36,096 nt of DNA from Mycobacteriaceae bacterium (GTDB lineage: Bacteria; Actinomycetota; Actinomycetes; Mycobacteriales; Mycobacteriaceae): contig JAPOKC010000028.1 of NCBI GenBank assembly GCA_029977845.1, forward strand, positions 1 through 36,096, in the 5' to 3' direction. Position 1 is the stretch's first letter, and the number at the start of each line of letters is the position of its first letter. This document shows positions 14,547 through 23,331 of this stretch, piece after piece. A program made the translations under genes and the position numbers. The notes under the pieces were generated by a model. It saw nothing but the letters and a program-made list of their open reading frames with translations. It was not told where the DNA came from and made no database searches.

Positions 14547-15058
14547 CCGTCCTCGCCGTCGGAGGCGACGAGATCAGGGCAGCGTCCACGCAGCTCTCCC
14601 ATCAACCGCTGGCGCAGTGTCAGTCCGGCTGCCGGGCAATGCTCGCAGGCCCCACCGAGGCGCACCGTCACGGTGTCGCCGCGGCGCTGCGCGGTGACGG
14701 TGCCGCCGTGCGAACGGACGAAATCGCCCACCGAACCGTCGAGCAGATCCGCGGTCACCCGCTCCAGCAGCTCGCCGGGTGCGGCCTCGACGGCCCAGCC
14801 GGCCGGGTCGGTCAGGGCAGTCTGCAGCGCCGCACGGATTTCAGTGCCCAGAGCCGACCAGGTCCGGCCATCGCTGAGCCACAGCCATACCGCGCCGTGT
14901 TCGGCCAATCCGGCGTGCAGCGTGCCGTCGGCGAACAGTTCACCGAGCCGGCCGGGGGCAGCCGTGATCCGGCCGTTCGGCAGCCGGCCTGCCGGCACCA
15001 CCCAGCGCACGGCTTGTGGTTCGCCGGTGACGCGTTCGGCGTGCAGGGGGACGCTCAT
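14498..15058 (-). CDS. NifU/Nfu-like iron-sulfur scaffold protein
   Basis: 186 residues from ATG 15058. The C-terminal part (about 95-180) is a NifU C-terminal domain with the cluster-binding CEHC motif (Cys138, Cys141) in LGGACEHCPAAGLTLRQRL. The N-terminal part, with LPNGR, FADGTLHAGLAEHGAVWLWL and WSALGTEIRAALQ, resembles the Nfu N-terminal domain. It may carry or deliver an Fe-S cluster or hold incoming iron. Its ATG overlaps the feoB stop (ATGA), so it is made together with the ferrous iron transporter and fills the place FeoC occupies in enterobacteria. The 3' end overlaps the oxygenase gene by 49 bases tail to tail. A longer reading up to 15628 is the shadow of feoB. Confidence 0.85.
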   Translation of the reverse strand: MSVPLHAERVTGEPQAVRWVVPAGRLPNGRITAAPGRLGELFADGTLHAGLAEHGAVWLWLSDGRTWSALGTEIRAALQTALTDPAGWAVEAAPGELLERVTADLLDGSVGDFVRSHGGTVTAQRRGDTVTVRLGGACEHCPAAGLTLRQRLMGELRGRCPDLVASDGEDGQLTLTLTERSKPSRA

Positions 15059-17016
15059 GTGAGAGCGGTGACAACGGTCCGCGCGGCGAAGGCCAGTACC
15101 CACGCCAGAGCGAACATGTAGCTGAAGGCGATCGCCGGCCACTTCCAGGAACCGCTTTCGCGGCGCAGCACGGCCACCGTCGACATGCACTGCAGCGCGT
15201 ACATGAAGAACACCAGAAGTGCGGCGATGGTCGGTGCGTCGAAGAGTTGCCGACCGGCATGTGGTCCGTCCTGAACCTTCATGGCGCGCAGCGCGGAGGT
15301 CGGCTCCTCCGGATCCTCGGCCGCGGCGACCTGACCGAGGGTGGCGACGAACACCTCGCGGGCGGCCAGCGAGGAGATGATGCCGATGTTGATCCGCCAA
15401 TCGAAACCGAGTGGGGCGAAAACCGGCTCGACCGCACGGCCGACTGAAGCGGCGTAGGAGTGGTCGAGGACGTAGGCGGCGACCGCAGCCTGGTTGCCGG
15501 TGTCCACTCCCGCGGCGGCCAGTTCGGCCTCGCCGCGCATCGGCAGATTCAGCAGAGCCCACAACACGACCGTCGTGCCGAGAATGATCGAGGTGACCTT
15601 GCGCAGGAAGGCAGTGGCGGCTGTCCACACCTCGGCCGCAACGGTCTTCAGCCGCGGAATCTGATACGGCGGCATTTCCATGTAGAAGGGCAGCATCGGC
15701 CCACTGCGCGCGCTGATCCGCTTGAACACGGACGCCACCGCCATCGCCGACACCGCTCCCAGGTAGTACAACGCGATCATCGCCACACCGCGGGCGTTGA
15801 ACACCCAGACCTTGGCATCGGTCGGCAACAGCAGGCTCACCAGCAGGATGTAGACCGGCAGCCGTGCCGAACAGGTCATCAGCGGGGCGGCCATCATGGT
15901 CGCCAGCCGGTCACGCGCCGACGGCAATGCGCGCGTCGCCATGATTCCCGGTATCGCGCACGCCATCGAGGACAGCAGCGCGACGAAGGCCCGGCCCTCG
16001 AGTCCTGCGCGCGACATGGTCTGATCCATGATGAATGCCGCCCGGGCCAGATAACCGCTGCCCTCGAGGATCGCGATGAGAACGAACAGCAACACGATCT
16101 GCGGGAGGAACACCAGCACGCCGCCCACACCGCCGATGACGGCCTGGGACAGGAAGGCCGACAACCAGCCGATGTGAACGTGCGTCGAGACCGCCTCGCC
16201 GACCCAGCCGAAGAACGTCTCGATGTAGCCCTGCAGTGGTGCGGCGACGGTGAAGATGATCTGGAAGAAGATGAACATCGTCAGCAGGAAGAACGCGCTG
16301 CCGACCCATTTGTGCAGCAGGATCGAGTCGATCCTCTGGGTGCGCCGGTCCACGTCGGGAAGGACGTAGCCCGCCGACTCCAGCACCGAGTCCACCCAGC
16401 CGGTCACCTCGGCGGGTTCCACGGGAGGTGGCACGACCGGCGCGGTCCAGGAATCGACCCTGGCCATCACATGGCGAAGATCGGCCAGCCCGTCACGATT
16501 CCCGGCCACCACGGTGACCACCGGCACCCCGAGGGCTCTGGCCAGCGCGGCGACGTCGAGGCGACCGTTGCGCCGGGCCAGGTCATCGCCGAAGGTCAGC
16601 ACCACGCAGATCGGCATTCCGGTCTGCTGGAGCTGGGCCAGCAGGCCCAGTGAGCGCCGCAGGGTCGTCGCGTTCAGCGTCACCAGCATCGCGTCGGGGA
16701 TGTCGACCCGGGTGTTGCGCTGCTCGGTGTCGAGCACGTCGACGACGATCTGTTCGTCGGGACTGATGGGGTCGAGGCTGTAAGTCCCGGGCAGATCTTC
16801 GATGACGACCGCCTCTTCATCGCCGAGGCGGACCCGGCCCTCGTAACGGGCGACGGTGACCCCGGGATAGTTGCCGGTCTTGGCGTGCAAACCGGTCAGC
16901 GCGTTGAACAGGGTGGTCTTGCCGGAGTTGGGACTGCCGACCACCGCGAACCGGGTGAGGCCCTGGTTGGCGGTGGTGGCCGCACCGCCACCGTGGTGAC
17001 CGTGGTGTCCGCTCAC
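15055..17016 (-). CDS. feoB: Ferrous iron transporter FeoB
   Basis: 653 residues from GTG 17016. A His-rich N-terminus ([10 protein letters not shown]) leads to the GTPase domain: G1 VGSPNSGKTT (27-35), G2 region GNYPGVTVA, G3 DLPG (74-77). The G4 position reads VLTFGDDL, with Thr141 where NxxD proteins have Asn. After a helical guanine-dissociation-inhibitor part comes the membrane domain with gate motifs SMACAIPGIMATR and APLMTCSARLPVY. Transports Fe2+ across the cytoplasmic membrane. The start overlaps the feoA stop (GTGA) and the stop overlaps the NifU-like start (ATGA). Control by iron through the box at 17314 is expected. Confidence 0.95.
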   Translation of the reverse strand: MSGHHGHHGGGAATTANQGLTRFAVVGSPNSGKTTLFNALTGLHAKTGNYPGVTVARYEGRVRLGDEEAVVIEDLPGTYSLDPISPDEQIVVDVLDTEQRNTRVDIPDAMLVTLNATTLRRSLGLLAQLQQTGMPICVVLTFGDDLARRNGRLDVAALARALGVPVVTVVAGNRDGLADLRHVMARVDSWTAPVVPPPVEPAEVTGWVDSVLESAGYVLPDVDRRTQRIDSILLHKWVGSAFFLLTMFIFFQIIFTVAAPLQGYIETFFGWVGEAVSTHVHIGWLSAFLSQAVIGGVGGVLVFLPQIVLLFVLIAILEGSGYLARAAFIMDQTMSRAGLEGRAFVALLSSMACAIPGIMATRALPSARDRLATMMAAPLMTCSARLPVYILLVSLLLPTDAKVWVFNARGVAMIALYYLGAVSAMAVASVFKRISARSGPMLPFYMEMPPYQIPRLKTVAAEVWTAATAFLRKVTSIILGTTVVLWALLNLPMRGEAELAAAGVDTGNQAAVAAYVLDHSYAASVGRAVEPVFAPLGFDWRINIGIISSLAAREVFVATLGQVAAAEDPEEPTSALRAMKVQDGPHAGRQLFDAPTIAALLVFFMYALQCMSTVAVLRRESGSWKWPAIAFSYMFALAWVLAFAARTVVTALT

Positions 17017-17309
17017 GGAACCGGCTCCACGTGGATCCCGCGGGACTGTGCCAGGCGCAGGGCGATCTCGTAATCGCCCACCCGGTAGATGATCGGATCG
17101 CGCATCGGCGCCCGGCGCACCACCTTCACCGTGATTCCCGGTACCAAGCCGAGATCGAACAGCCGGCGGGCCGCGCTGGGTTCGACGTCCGCGCTGTAGC
17201 CGATGACCTTCGCGCTTCGGCCACGGCGGATGTCGGCGAGCGTTGTCGCGGCCCCGGATCCACCGGGTGCCAGACGCCGGTCGCGCATACGATCTGACAC
17301 CGTGGACAC
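17013..17309 (-). CDS. feoA: FeoA, SH3-like partner of FeoB
   Basis: 98 residues from GTG 17309. The FeoA/SH3-like domain covers about 22-97: [42 protein letters not shown] and the ending [20 protein letters not shown]. FeoA binds FeoB and is needed for Fe2+ uptake. The start is uncertain: GTG 17300 and ATG 17288 are also in frame and would still give a full domain. GTG 17309 is preferred because TAACCT on the minus strand (17321-17316) lies six bases before it, giving a leaderless start inside the IdeR-like box. Confidence 0.9.
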   Translation of the reverse strand: MSTVSDRMRDRRLAPGGSGAATTLADIRRGRSAKVIGYSADVEPSAARRLFDLGLVPGITVKVVRRAPMRDPIIYRVGDYEIALRLAQSRGIHVEPVP

Positions 17310-17313
17310 CAGG

Positions 17314-17332
17314 TTAGGTTACCTTAACTTCG
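17314..17332. promoter_or_regulatory. IdeR/DtxR-type iron box between feoA and hemL
   Basis: The 19-mer starting TTAGGTTACCTTAACTT matches the mycobacterial IdeR consensus (TTAGGTTAGCCTAACCTAA) at 14 of 19 positions, including the whole left half. It overlaps the likely -10 of feoA and lies 32 bases before the hemL ATG, so iron-loaded IdeR should block feoA and could affect hemL. Confidence 0.75.
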
Positions 17333-17364
17333 GGGGTCCGTTAAAGGCTGGGACACTGGTGGCC

Positions 17365-18678
17365 ATGACCCCCGCGCCCTCGCTCACGACCGTTTCGGCG
17401 AAGCTGTTCGCGGACGCATGCGCTGTCATTCCCGGCGGCGTCAACTCGCCGGTGCGGGCGTTCAATTCGGTCGGCGGCACCCCGCGCTACATCAGTTCCG
17501 CACAGGGTTGCTGGCTGACAGATGCCGACGGGAACCGCTATGTGGACCTGGTCTGCTCATGGGGGCCGATGATCCTGGGCCACGCCCATCCGGCGGTGGT
17601 GGAGGCGGTTCAGCAGGCCGCCGCCCACGGGTTGTCCTTCGGGGCGCCGACGGCCGGTGAGACGGATCTGGCGGCTGAGATCATCGCCCGGTGCACGCCC
17701 GTGGAACGGGTGCGACTGGTCAACTCCGGCACCGAGGCGACCATGAGTGCCCTGCGACTTGCCCGCGGGTTCACCGGACGCGCCAAGGTGATCAAGTTCT
17801 CCGGCTGCTACCACGGTCACGTCGACGCACTGCTGGCAGACGCCGGATCCGGAGTCGCGACCCTGGGTCTGCCGTCCTCACCGGGCGTCACGGGGGCCAC
17901 CGCGGCCGACACCATCGTACTGCCGTACAACGACGTCGCCGCGGTCGAGGAATCCTTCGCGGAGTTCGGCGACACCATCGCTGCGGTGATCACCGAGGCC
18001 TGTCCGGGGAATATGGGCGCGGTGGCGCCGCGGCCGGGCTTCAACGCCGCGCTGCGCCGGATCACCGCTGAGCATGGTGCGCTGCTCATCAGCGACGAGG
18101 TGATGACCGGCTTCCGGATCAGCCGATCCGGTTGGTACGGAGTCGATCCCGTCGACGCGGACCTCTTCACCTTCGGCAAGGTGATGAGCGGCGGCCTGCC
18201 GGCTGCGGCCTTCGGCGGCCGCGCAGACGTGATGGAGAGGCTGGCTCCGCTGGGCCCGGTCTATCAGGCCGGGACCCTGTCCGGGAATCCGGTGGCGGTG
18301 GCCGCGGGCCTGGCGACTTTGCGGCACGCTGACGACGCGGTGTATGCGGCGCTGGACGCCAACGCGGACCGACTGGCCGCTCTGCTGGCCGATGCCCTGG
18401 CCCCGACCGGTATCGCCCATCAGGTGGCACGCGCGGGAAACTTCCTGTCGGTCTTCTTCGCCGCCGAACCGGTGACCGACTTCGCCTCGGCGAAGGCGAG
18501 TGAGAACTGGCGGTTCCCACCGTTCTTCCACGCCCTGCTCGACGGTGGGCTCTACCCGCCGCCGAGCGCATTCGAAACCTGGTTCGTCTCAGCGGCTCTC
18601 GATGACGAGGCTTTCGAGCGCATCGAGGCGGCGTTGCCCGCCGCCGCCCGGGCGGCAGCGGAGGCGAAGCGGCCATGA
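17365..18678 (+). CDS. hemL: Glutamate-1-semialdehyde 2,1-aminomutase
   Basis: 437 residues. PLP enzyme that converts glutamate-1-semialdehyde to 5-aminolevulinate, the step between HemA and HemB. Motifs: [75 protein letters not shown] and the PLP lysine Lys272 in [18 protein letters not shown]. The start is ATG 17365 (GTG 17359 is also in frame). It opens the run of overlapping genes through ccsB, so haem precursor supply and cytochrome c maturation are on one message. It is divergent from feoAB across the iron box. Confidence 0.97.
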   Translation: MTPAPSLTTVSAKLFADACAVIPGGVNSPVRAFNSVGGTPRYISSAQGCWLTDADGNRYVDLVCSWGPMILGHAHPAVVEAVQQAAAHGLSFGAPTAGETDLAAEIIARCTPVERVRLVNSGTEATMSALRLARGFTGRAKVIKFSGCYHGHVDALLADAGSGVATLGLPSSPGVTGATAADTIVLPYNDVAAVEESFAEFGDTIAAVITEACPGNMGAVAPRPGFNAALRRITAEHGALLISDEVMTGFRISRSGWYGVDPVDADLFTFGKVMSGGLPAAAFGGRADVMERLAPLGPVYQAGTLSGNPVAVAAGLATLRHADDAVYAALDANADRLAALLADALAPTGIAHQVARAGNFLSVFFAAEPVTDFASAKASENWRFPPFFHALLDGGLYPPPSAFETWFVSAALDDEAFERIEAALPAAARAAAEAKRP

Positions 18679-19280
18679 CCCGCACGATCGTTCACGTAAT
18701 GCGGCACGGTGAGGTGCACAACCCGGAGAAAATCCTCTACGGACGGCTGCCCGATTATCACCTGTCCGAGCGCGGCCGCGCCCAGGCGCAGTCTGTCGCC
18801 GACTGGTTGGCCCGTCGTGACATCACCTACGTCGTGGCCTCGCCCCTGGACCGGGCACAGGAGACCGCCGCCCCGATCGCCGCGCATCATGGCCTGGCGG
18901 TCGACGTCGACGACTCGCTCATCGAGTCGCACAACGTCTTCGAGGGCCAGCGTGTCTCGCCCGGCGACGGGGCGCTGCGCGATCCGCGCAATTGGTGGCA
19001 TCTGCGCAATCCTCGTTCGCCGTCGTGGGGTGAGCCCTATGCGGAGATCGCCGTGCGGATGCGGGCGGCTGTCGAGCGCGCCCGTATCAAGGCTGAGGGT
19101 CATGAGGCAGTGTGTGTCAGCCATCAGTTACCGGTGGAGACCTTGCGCCGGGCGATGAACTCTGATCCGCTGCATCACTTCCCGACCCGACGCATGTGCA
19201 ATCTTGCGTCGCTGACCTCGTTCTACTTCGACGGTGACGAGTATGTCGGCTGGGCATACGCGGAGCTCGGCGGACGGTGA
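18675..19280 (+). CDS. Histidine phosphatase / phosphoglycerate-mutase-like protein
   Basis: 201 residues, Rv0525-like. The histidine-phosphatase signature is [21 protein letters not shown] with the catalytic RHG near residue 11, and the second conserved His lies in [30 protein letters not shown] is the usual substrate-side Arg motif. Members remove phosphate from small molecules or proteins; the substrate here is unknown. The ATG overlaps the hemL stop (ATGA), and the TGA overlaps the thioredoxin gene (GTGA). Conservation of this gene between hemL and the ccs genes in mycobacteria suggests a link to haem or respiration, which is inference. Confidence 0.88.
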   Translation: MTRTIVHVMRHGEVHNPEKILYGRLPDYHLSERGRAQAQSVADWLARRDITYVVASPLDRAQETAAPIAAHHGLAVDVDDSLIESHNVFEGQRVSPGDGALRDPRNWWHLRNPRSPSWGEPYAEIAVRMRAAVERARIKAEGHEAVCVSHQLPVETLRRAMNSDPLHHFPTRRMCNLASLTSFYFDGDEYVGWAYAELGGR

Positions 19281-19861
19281 TGCGGCGGCTGGCGGTTCTG
19301 GTGATTGTGGCGGTTCTGGTCACCGGCTGTTCGACCGGCGATGACGCTGTCGCCCAGGGCGGCACCTTCGAATTCGTCGCACCCGGCGGCAAGACCGACA
19401 TCCGCTACGACCCACCGGCCGGCCGGGGCCGGCCGGGCCCACTGTCCGGCCCGGACCTGCTGGACACGTCGAAGACCATCTCGCTGAACGACTTCGTCGG
19501 CAAGGTGGTCGTGATCAATGTGTGGGGCCAGTGGTGCGGGCCGTGCCGCGCTGAGATCGGCCAACTGCAGAAGGTCTACGACCAGACTCGCGAACTCGGC
19601 GTGGCATTTCTCGGAATCGACGTGCGTGACAACGACATCGACGCGCCCCGCGATTTCGTCAAGGACCGCGGGGTCACCTTCCCGTCAATCTATGACCCGG
19701 CGATGCGCACCATGATCGCCTTCGGCGGCAAGTACCCCACCACGGTGATCCCGTCCACGGTTGTTCTCGACCGGGAGCACCGGGTGGCCGCGGTCTTCCT
19801 GCGCGAGTTGCTGGCGGAGGATCTGTTGCCGGTGGTTCAGCGACTGGCGGGCGAGAAGTGA
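19277..19861 (+). CDS. Lipoprotein thioredoxin (ResA/CcsX-like)
   Basis: 194 residues from GTG 19277 (ATG 19280 is equally possible). The signal peptide [18 protein letters not shown] has a lipobox VTGC with Cys18, so the protein should be lipid-anchored on the outer face of the membrane. The thioredoxin-fold domain has ISLNDFVGKVVVINVWGQWCGPC (Cys87, Cys90), GIDVRDND and the cis-Pro in VIPSTVVLD. In System II it reduces the CXXCH cysteines of apocytochrome c before haem attachment, taking electrons from CcdA, which is encoded next. Both ends overlap their neighbours (GTGA). Confidence 0.92.
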   Translation: MMRRLAVLVIVAVLVTGCSTGDDAVAQGGTFEFVAPGGKTDIRYDPPAGRGRPGPLSGPDLLDTSKTISLNDFVGKVVVINVWGQWCGPCRAEIGQLQKVYDQTRELGVAFLGIDVRDNDIDAPRDFVKDRGVTFPSIYDPAMRTMIAFGGKYPTTVIPSTVVLDREHRVAAVFLRELLAEDLLPVVQRLAGEK

Positions 19862-20607
19862 GCGGATTCACCGAGACCGCAGCGGCCGGTCCGCTTTTCC
19901 TGGCTCTCGGACTCTGTGTCCTTGCCGGCGTTGTGTCGTTCGCGTCACCCTGCGTGGTGCCACTGGTACCGGGGTACCTGTCGTACCTGGCCGCGGTGGT
20001 CGGGGCCGACGATCAGGGCAGGCGCTGGCGGGCTGCGGGCTCGGCGCTGCTGTTCGTCGCGGGCTTCACCGCAGTGTTCCTGCTGGGCACCGTGGTGGTC
20101 CTCGGAATGACCGGCACCCTGATCACCAATCAGATCCTGCTGCAGCGTGTCGGTGGTGCGATCACCATCTTGATGGGCCTGGTGTTCATCGGATTCGTAC
20201 CGGCCCTGCAGCGCCAGGCGCGCTTCGCGCCCCGGCAGTGGGCCGGTATCGCCGGAGCCCCACTGCTCGGTGCGGTGTTCGCACTCGGCTGGACACCCTG
20301 CCTCGGCCCCACGCTGACCGGTGTCATCGCCGTGGCCTCGGCCACCGACGGGGCCAACGTCGCACGCGGTGTGGCCTTGGTACTGGCCTACTGCATGGGC
20401 CTCGGAATCCCTTTCGTGCTGCTGGCACTCGGATCCGGCTGGGCGGTCAGCGGTTTCGGCTGGCTGCGCCGGCACACCCGGGCTATTCAGATCTTCGGCG
20501 GCCTGATGCTGATCGCCGTCGGTCTGGCCCTGCTGACCGGACTGTGGAACGACTTCATCTCGTGGGTGCGTGACGCGTTCGTCAGCGATGCGAGGTTGCC
20601 GATCTGA
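19858..20607 (+). CDS. ccdA: CcdA, thiol-disulfide electron carrier for cytochrome c biogenesis
   Basis: 249 residues, six predicted TM helices, DsbD-beta/CcdA family. The two redox cysteines are Cys32 in FASPCVVPLVPGYLSYLA and Cys148 in ALGWTPCLGPTLTGV, on the first and fourth helices as in the family. It passes electrons from cytoplasmic thioredoxin to the lipoprotein thioredoxin outside. Start GTG 19858 overlaps the previous stop. The TGA shares one base with the ATG of resB (TGATG). The family is sometimes labelled ccsA in mycobacterial annotation; the function is the same. Confidence 0.95.
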   Translation: MSGFTETAAAGPLFLALGLCVLAGVVSFASPCVVPLVPGYLSYLAAVVGADDQGRRWRAAGSALLFVAGFTAVFLLGTVVVLGMTGTLITNQILLQRVGGAITILMGLVFIGFVPALQRQARFAPRQWAGIAGAPLLGAVFALGWTPCLGPTLTGVIAVASATDGANVARGVALVLAYCMGLGIPFVLLALGSGWAVSGFGWLRRHTRAIQIFGGLMLIAVGLALLTGLWNDFISWVRDAFVSDARLPI

Positions 20608-22178
20608 TGACCGTCCTGGCGAACCTGTGGCGTGCGCTCACATCGATGGGCACCGCCTTGGTGTTGCTGTTCTTGCTCGCCCTCGGCGCCGTCCCCGGAG
20701 CGCTGCTGCCGCAGCGCAGCCTCAATGAGTCCAAGGTTCGGCAGTACCTCAGCGCCCATCCGGTGATCGGGCCTTGGCTGGATCGCCTGCAGATGTTCGA
20801 CGTGTTCGCCAGTTTCTGGTTCACAGCGATCTATGTCCTGCTGTTCGTATCCCTGGTGGGCTGTCTGACTCCGCGCATGATCGAACACCTGCGCACCCTG
20901 CGAGCCACACCGGTTCCCGTGCCGCGCAACCTCAGCAGGTTGCCCAAGCACGCCGAGATCACGGTCGCCGGCACCGCACAGCAAGCCGCCGCTACCGTCA
21001 CCGGTCAGTTGCGCGGTTGGCGGCGCGTCATCCGTCAGGAGGGTCCCAAAGGCGAAGTCACGGAGGTGTCCGCGGAGAAGGGGTACCTGCGCGAGTTCGG
21101 CAACATCGTCTTCCACCTCTCCCTGCTCGGACTTCTGGCCGCCATCGCGGTGGGCAAGATGTTCGGCTATGAGGGCAACGTCGTCGTGATCGCCAACGGC
21201 GGCCCGGGGTTCTGCTCGGCATCGCCGGCCGCCTTCGACTCGTTCCGGGCCGGCAACAAGGTCGACGGCACCTCGTTGTACCCGATGTGCGTGCGGGTCA
21301 ACGATTTCCAGGCGAAGTACCTCAATACCGGTCAGGCGACATCGTTCGCCGCGCATATCGATTACCAGGCCGGTGCCGACTTGGATTCCGGCACCTGGCG
21401 GCCGTACCTGCTGGAGGTCAACCACCCGTTGCGGGTCGGTGAGGATCGTGTTTACCTGCAGGGCCACGGATACGCGCCGACGTTCACGGTGATCTTCCCC
21501 AACGGGGAAAAGCGGACCCAGACCGTGCAGTTCCGGCCGGACAACGCGATGACGCTGCTGTCTTCGGGCACGATTCGCGTCGACCCGCCGGCGGGGCTGT
21601 ACCCAGGCGACGAACGGCGCAAGCATCAACTGGCGATCACCGGACTGTTTGCGCCGACCCAGCAGATGGACGGCAAGCTGCTGTCGTCGAGCTTTCCCGA
21701 TATGCGCGACCCTGCCGTGGCGATCGACGTCTACCGCGGAGACGCCGGCCTGGACACCGGGAAGCCGCAGTCGCTGTTCAGCATCGACCCCCGGCTGGTC
21801 GAACAGAAGAGACTGACCAAGCTGAAGCGGGTCAATCTAGGACTGGGCAAAGAGGTCCGTCTCGACGACGGAACGGTGGTGCGTTTCGACGGCGCGACCC
21901 CGTTCGTCAACCTTCAGGTCTCCCATGACCCGGGCCAGGTGTGGGTGCTGGTCTCCGCACTGTCGATGATGGCCGGATTGCTCGTGTCGCTGGTGGTTCG
22001 CCGCCGCCGGGTATGGGCGCGCATCACGCCCGGCGGGCAGGAGCGCAGCGACCCGGGGAAAGATTCCGCCGATACAGGTACGGTGAATGTCGAACTGGGA
22101 GGTCTTGCCCGTACCGACAATTCCGGCTGGGGCGGGGAGTTCGAGAAGCTCACCGAGGTCTTGGAGCAGAGGACGTGA
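20607..22178 (+). CDS. resB: ResB, cytochrome c synthetase subunit (System II)
   Basis: 523 residues. N-terminal helices include LWRALTSMGTALVLLFLLALGAVPG with PQRSLNE after it; a second helix is FASFWFTAIYVLLFVSLVGCLTPR, a third FHLSLLGLLAAIAVGKMFGY, then a large extracytoplasmic domain of about 290 residues and a last helix near 455-475 (VWVLVSALSMMAGLLVSLVV). This is the ResB/Ccs1 layout. With CcsB it moves haem across the membrane and attaches it to apocytochrome c. The C-terminal tail is cytoplasmic and acidic and ends EVLEQRT. Its TGA overlaps the ccsB start (GTGA). Confidence 0.95.
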   Translation: MTVLANLWRALTSMGTALVLLFLLALGAVPGALLPQRSLNESKVRQYLSAHPVIGPWLDRLQMFDVFASFWFTAIYVLLFVSLVGCLTPRMIEHLRTLRATPVPVPRNLSRLPKHAEITVAGTAQQAAATVTGQLRGWRRVIRQEGPKGEVTEVSAEKGYLREFGNIVFHLSLLGLLAAIAVGKMFGYEGNVVVIANGGPGFCSASPAAFDSFRAGNKVDGTSLYPMCVRVNDFQAKYLNTGQATSFAAHIDYQAGADLDSGTWRPYLLEVNHPLRVGEDRVYLQGHGYAPTFTVIFPNGEKRTQTVQFRPDNAMTLLSSGTIRVDPPAGLYPGDERRKHQLAITGLFAPTQQMDGKLLSSSFPDMRDPAVAIDVYRGDAGLDTGKPQSLFSIDPRLVEQKRLTKLKRVNLGLGKEVRLDDGTVVRFDGATPFVNLQVSHDPGQVWVLVSALSMMAGLLVSLVVRRRRVWARITPGGQERSDPGKDSADTGTVNVELGGLARTDNSGWGGEFEKLTEVLEQRT

Positions 22179-23149
22179 ACGCGCAGATAGATATCGGCCT
22201 GTCCCGGTACTCGGACTGGGCCTTCACCGGTTCGGTCGTGGTGCTGGTCCTTGCACTGATGCTGCTGTCCGTGGAACTGGCTTCCAGCCGCGGACGGCGG
22301 GTGGAGGAGCGCGAACTGGTCACGGCCGGCGGAGTCAGCAGTGATGCGGATCGCCCCGGTGTTGTGATGGATGCTGGGGTGCGGCCACTGGCTGAGCGGG
22401 TCGGTGGATCCGGTCTGGCCCTGGTGTACGTCGGCATCGCGCTGTTGTTCGGATGCATCGTGCTGCGCGGTCTGGCCACCTCCCGGGTGCCGTGGGGCAA
22501 TATGTACGAGTTCATCAATCTGACCAGCTTCTGCGGGCTGATGGCCGGCGCGGTGGTGCTGCGAAAACCGCACTACCGCGCACTGTGGGTCTTCGTGCTG
22601 GCGCCGGTGCTCATCCTGCTGGCGGTTTCGGGCAAGTGGCTCTACGCCAACGCCGCCCCGGTGATGCCCGCATTGCAGTCCTATTGGCTGCCGATCCACG
22701 TCTCGGTGGTCAGCCTCGGCTCCGGGGTGTTCCTGGTTTCCGGCGTGGCCAGCATCCTGTTTCTGCTGAAGTTGTCGCGATTCGCTGATCAATCAGAGGA
22801 CGGAATACCGGCCCGGATCGTCTCCCGGCTTCCCGATGCCCAGACACTCGACCGAATCGCGTACCGCACGGCGATTTTCGCGTTTCCGGTCTTCGGGTTC
22901 GGAGTGATCTTCGGAGCCATCTGGGCCGAGGAGGCGTGGGGCCGCTACTGGGGTTGGGATCCCAAGGAGACCGTCGCTTTCATCACCTGGGTGGTCTACG
23001 CGGCCTACCTGCACGCCCGATCGACAGCCGGCTGGCGGGACAAGAAGGCCGCGTGGATCAACGTCGTCGGATTCGCGGCCATGGTCTTCAACTTGTTCTT
23101 CATCAATCTGGTGACCGTCGGACTGCACTCCTACGCCGGTGTCAGCTGA
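22175..23149 (+). CDS. ccsB: CcsB/ResC (CcsA family), haem-handling cytochrome c synthetase
   Basis: 324 residues from GTG 22175 overlapping the resB stop. About eight TM helices. The WWD haem-binding motif is WGRYWGWDPKET (Trp255, Trp259, Trp261, Asp262), and conserved His residues flank it (LPIHVSVVSLGSG and VGLHSYAG). Partner of ResB; together they form the System II synthetase. Last gene of the hemL-to-ccsB run. Its final eight bases overlap, tail to tail, the end of the small gene at 23142. A longer reading from 21941 is rejected because it crosses the resB gene. Confidence 0.95.
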   Translation: MNAQIDIGLSRYSDWAFTGSVVVLVLALMLLSVELASSRGRRVEERELVTAGGVSSDADRPGVVMDAGVRPLAERVGGSGLALVYVGIALLFGCIVLRGLATSRVPWGNMYEFINLTSFCGLMAGAVVLRKPHYRALWVFVLAPVLILLAVSGKWLYANAAPVMPALQSYWLPIHVSVVSLGSGVFLVSGVASILFLLKLSRFADQSEDGIPARIVSRLPDAQTLDRIAYRTAIFAFPVFGFGVIFGAIWAEEAWGRYWGWDPKETVAFITWVVYAAYLHARSTAGWRDKKAAWINVVGFAAMVFNLFFINLVTVGLHSYAGVS

Positions 23150-23282
23150 TCTTGCGCAAGAAGTCCGGATCGTCGTCAGGTCCGATGACCCGGGTGGTAG
23201 GGCGACGGGACTGCGCGCGAGCGGCTCGCAGGCCGATATAGACCAACGCCCCGATTACCACGATGAGCAGCAGGTAAAGCAC
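23142..23282 (-). CDS. 46-residue single-TM protein
   Basis: Starts at GTG 23282, with a strong AAGGAGG (23290-23296 on the plus strand as CCTCCTT) seven bases upstream, which fixes the start. Residues 1-17 (VLYLLLIVVIGALVYIG) are one TM helix; the rest is basic then acidic (RRPTTRVIGPDDDPDFLRKIS), cytoplasmic. No family recognised. It sits antisense between ccsB and a DUF4229 gene and overlaps the ccsB stop by eight bases. The clear ribosome site and codon use with G/C in the third position support a real gene; a longer version from 23387 runs into the divergent gene and is not supported. Confidence 0.7.
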   Translation of the reverse strand: MLYLLLIVVIGALVYIGLRAARAQSRRPTTRVIGPDDDPDFLRKIS

Positions 23283-23318
23283 TCCTGAACCTCCTTCGTA
23301 CGAATATACGCGCGTGGG

Positions 23319-23324
23319 TAGGCT
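23319..23324 (+). promoter_or_regulatory. Candidate leaderless -10 box for the DUF4229 gene
   Basis: TAGGCT, seven bases, then GTG 23332. This decides between GTG 23332 and the in-frame GTG 23314. The minus-strand gene starts only 49 bases away, so both promoters share this short gap. Confidence 0.5.
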
Positions 23325-23331
23325 CGGTGCC

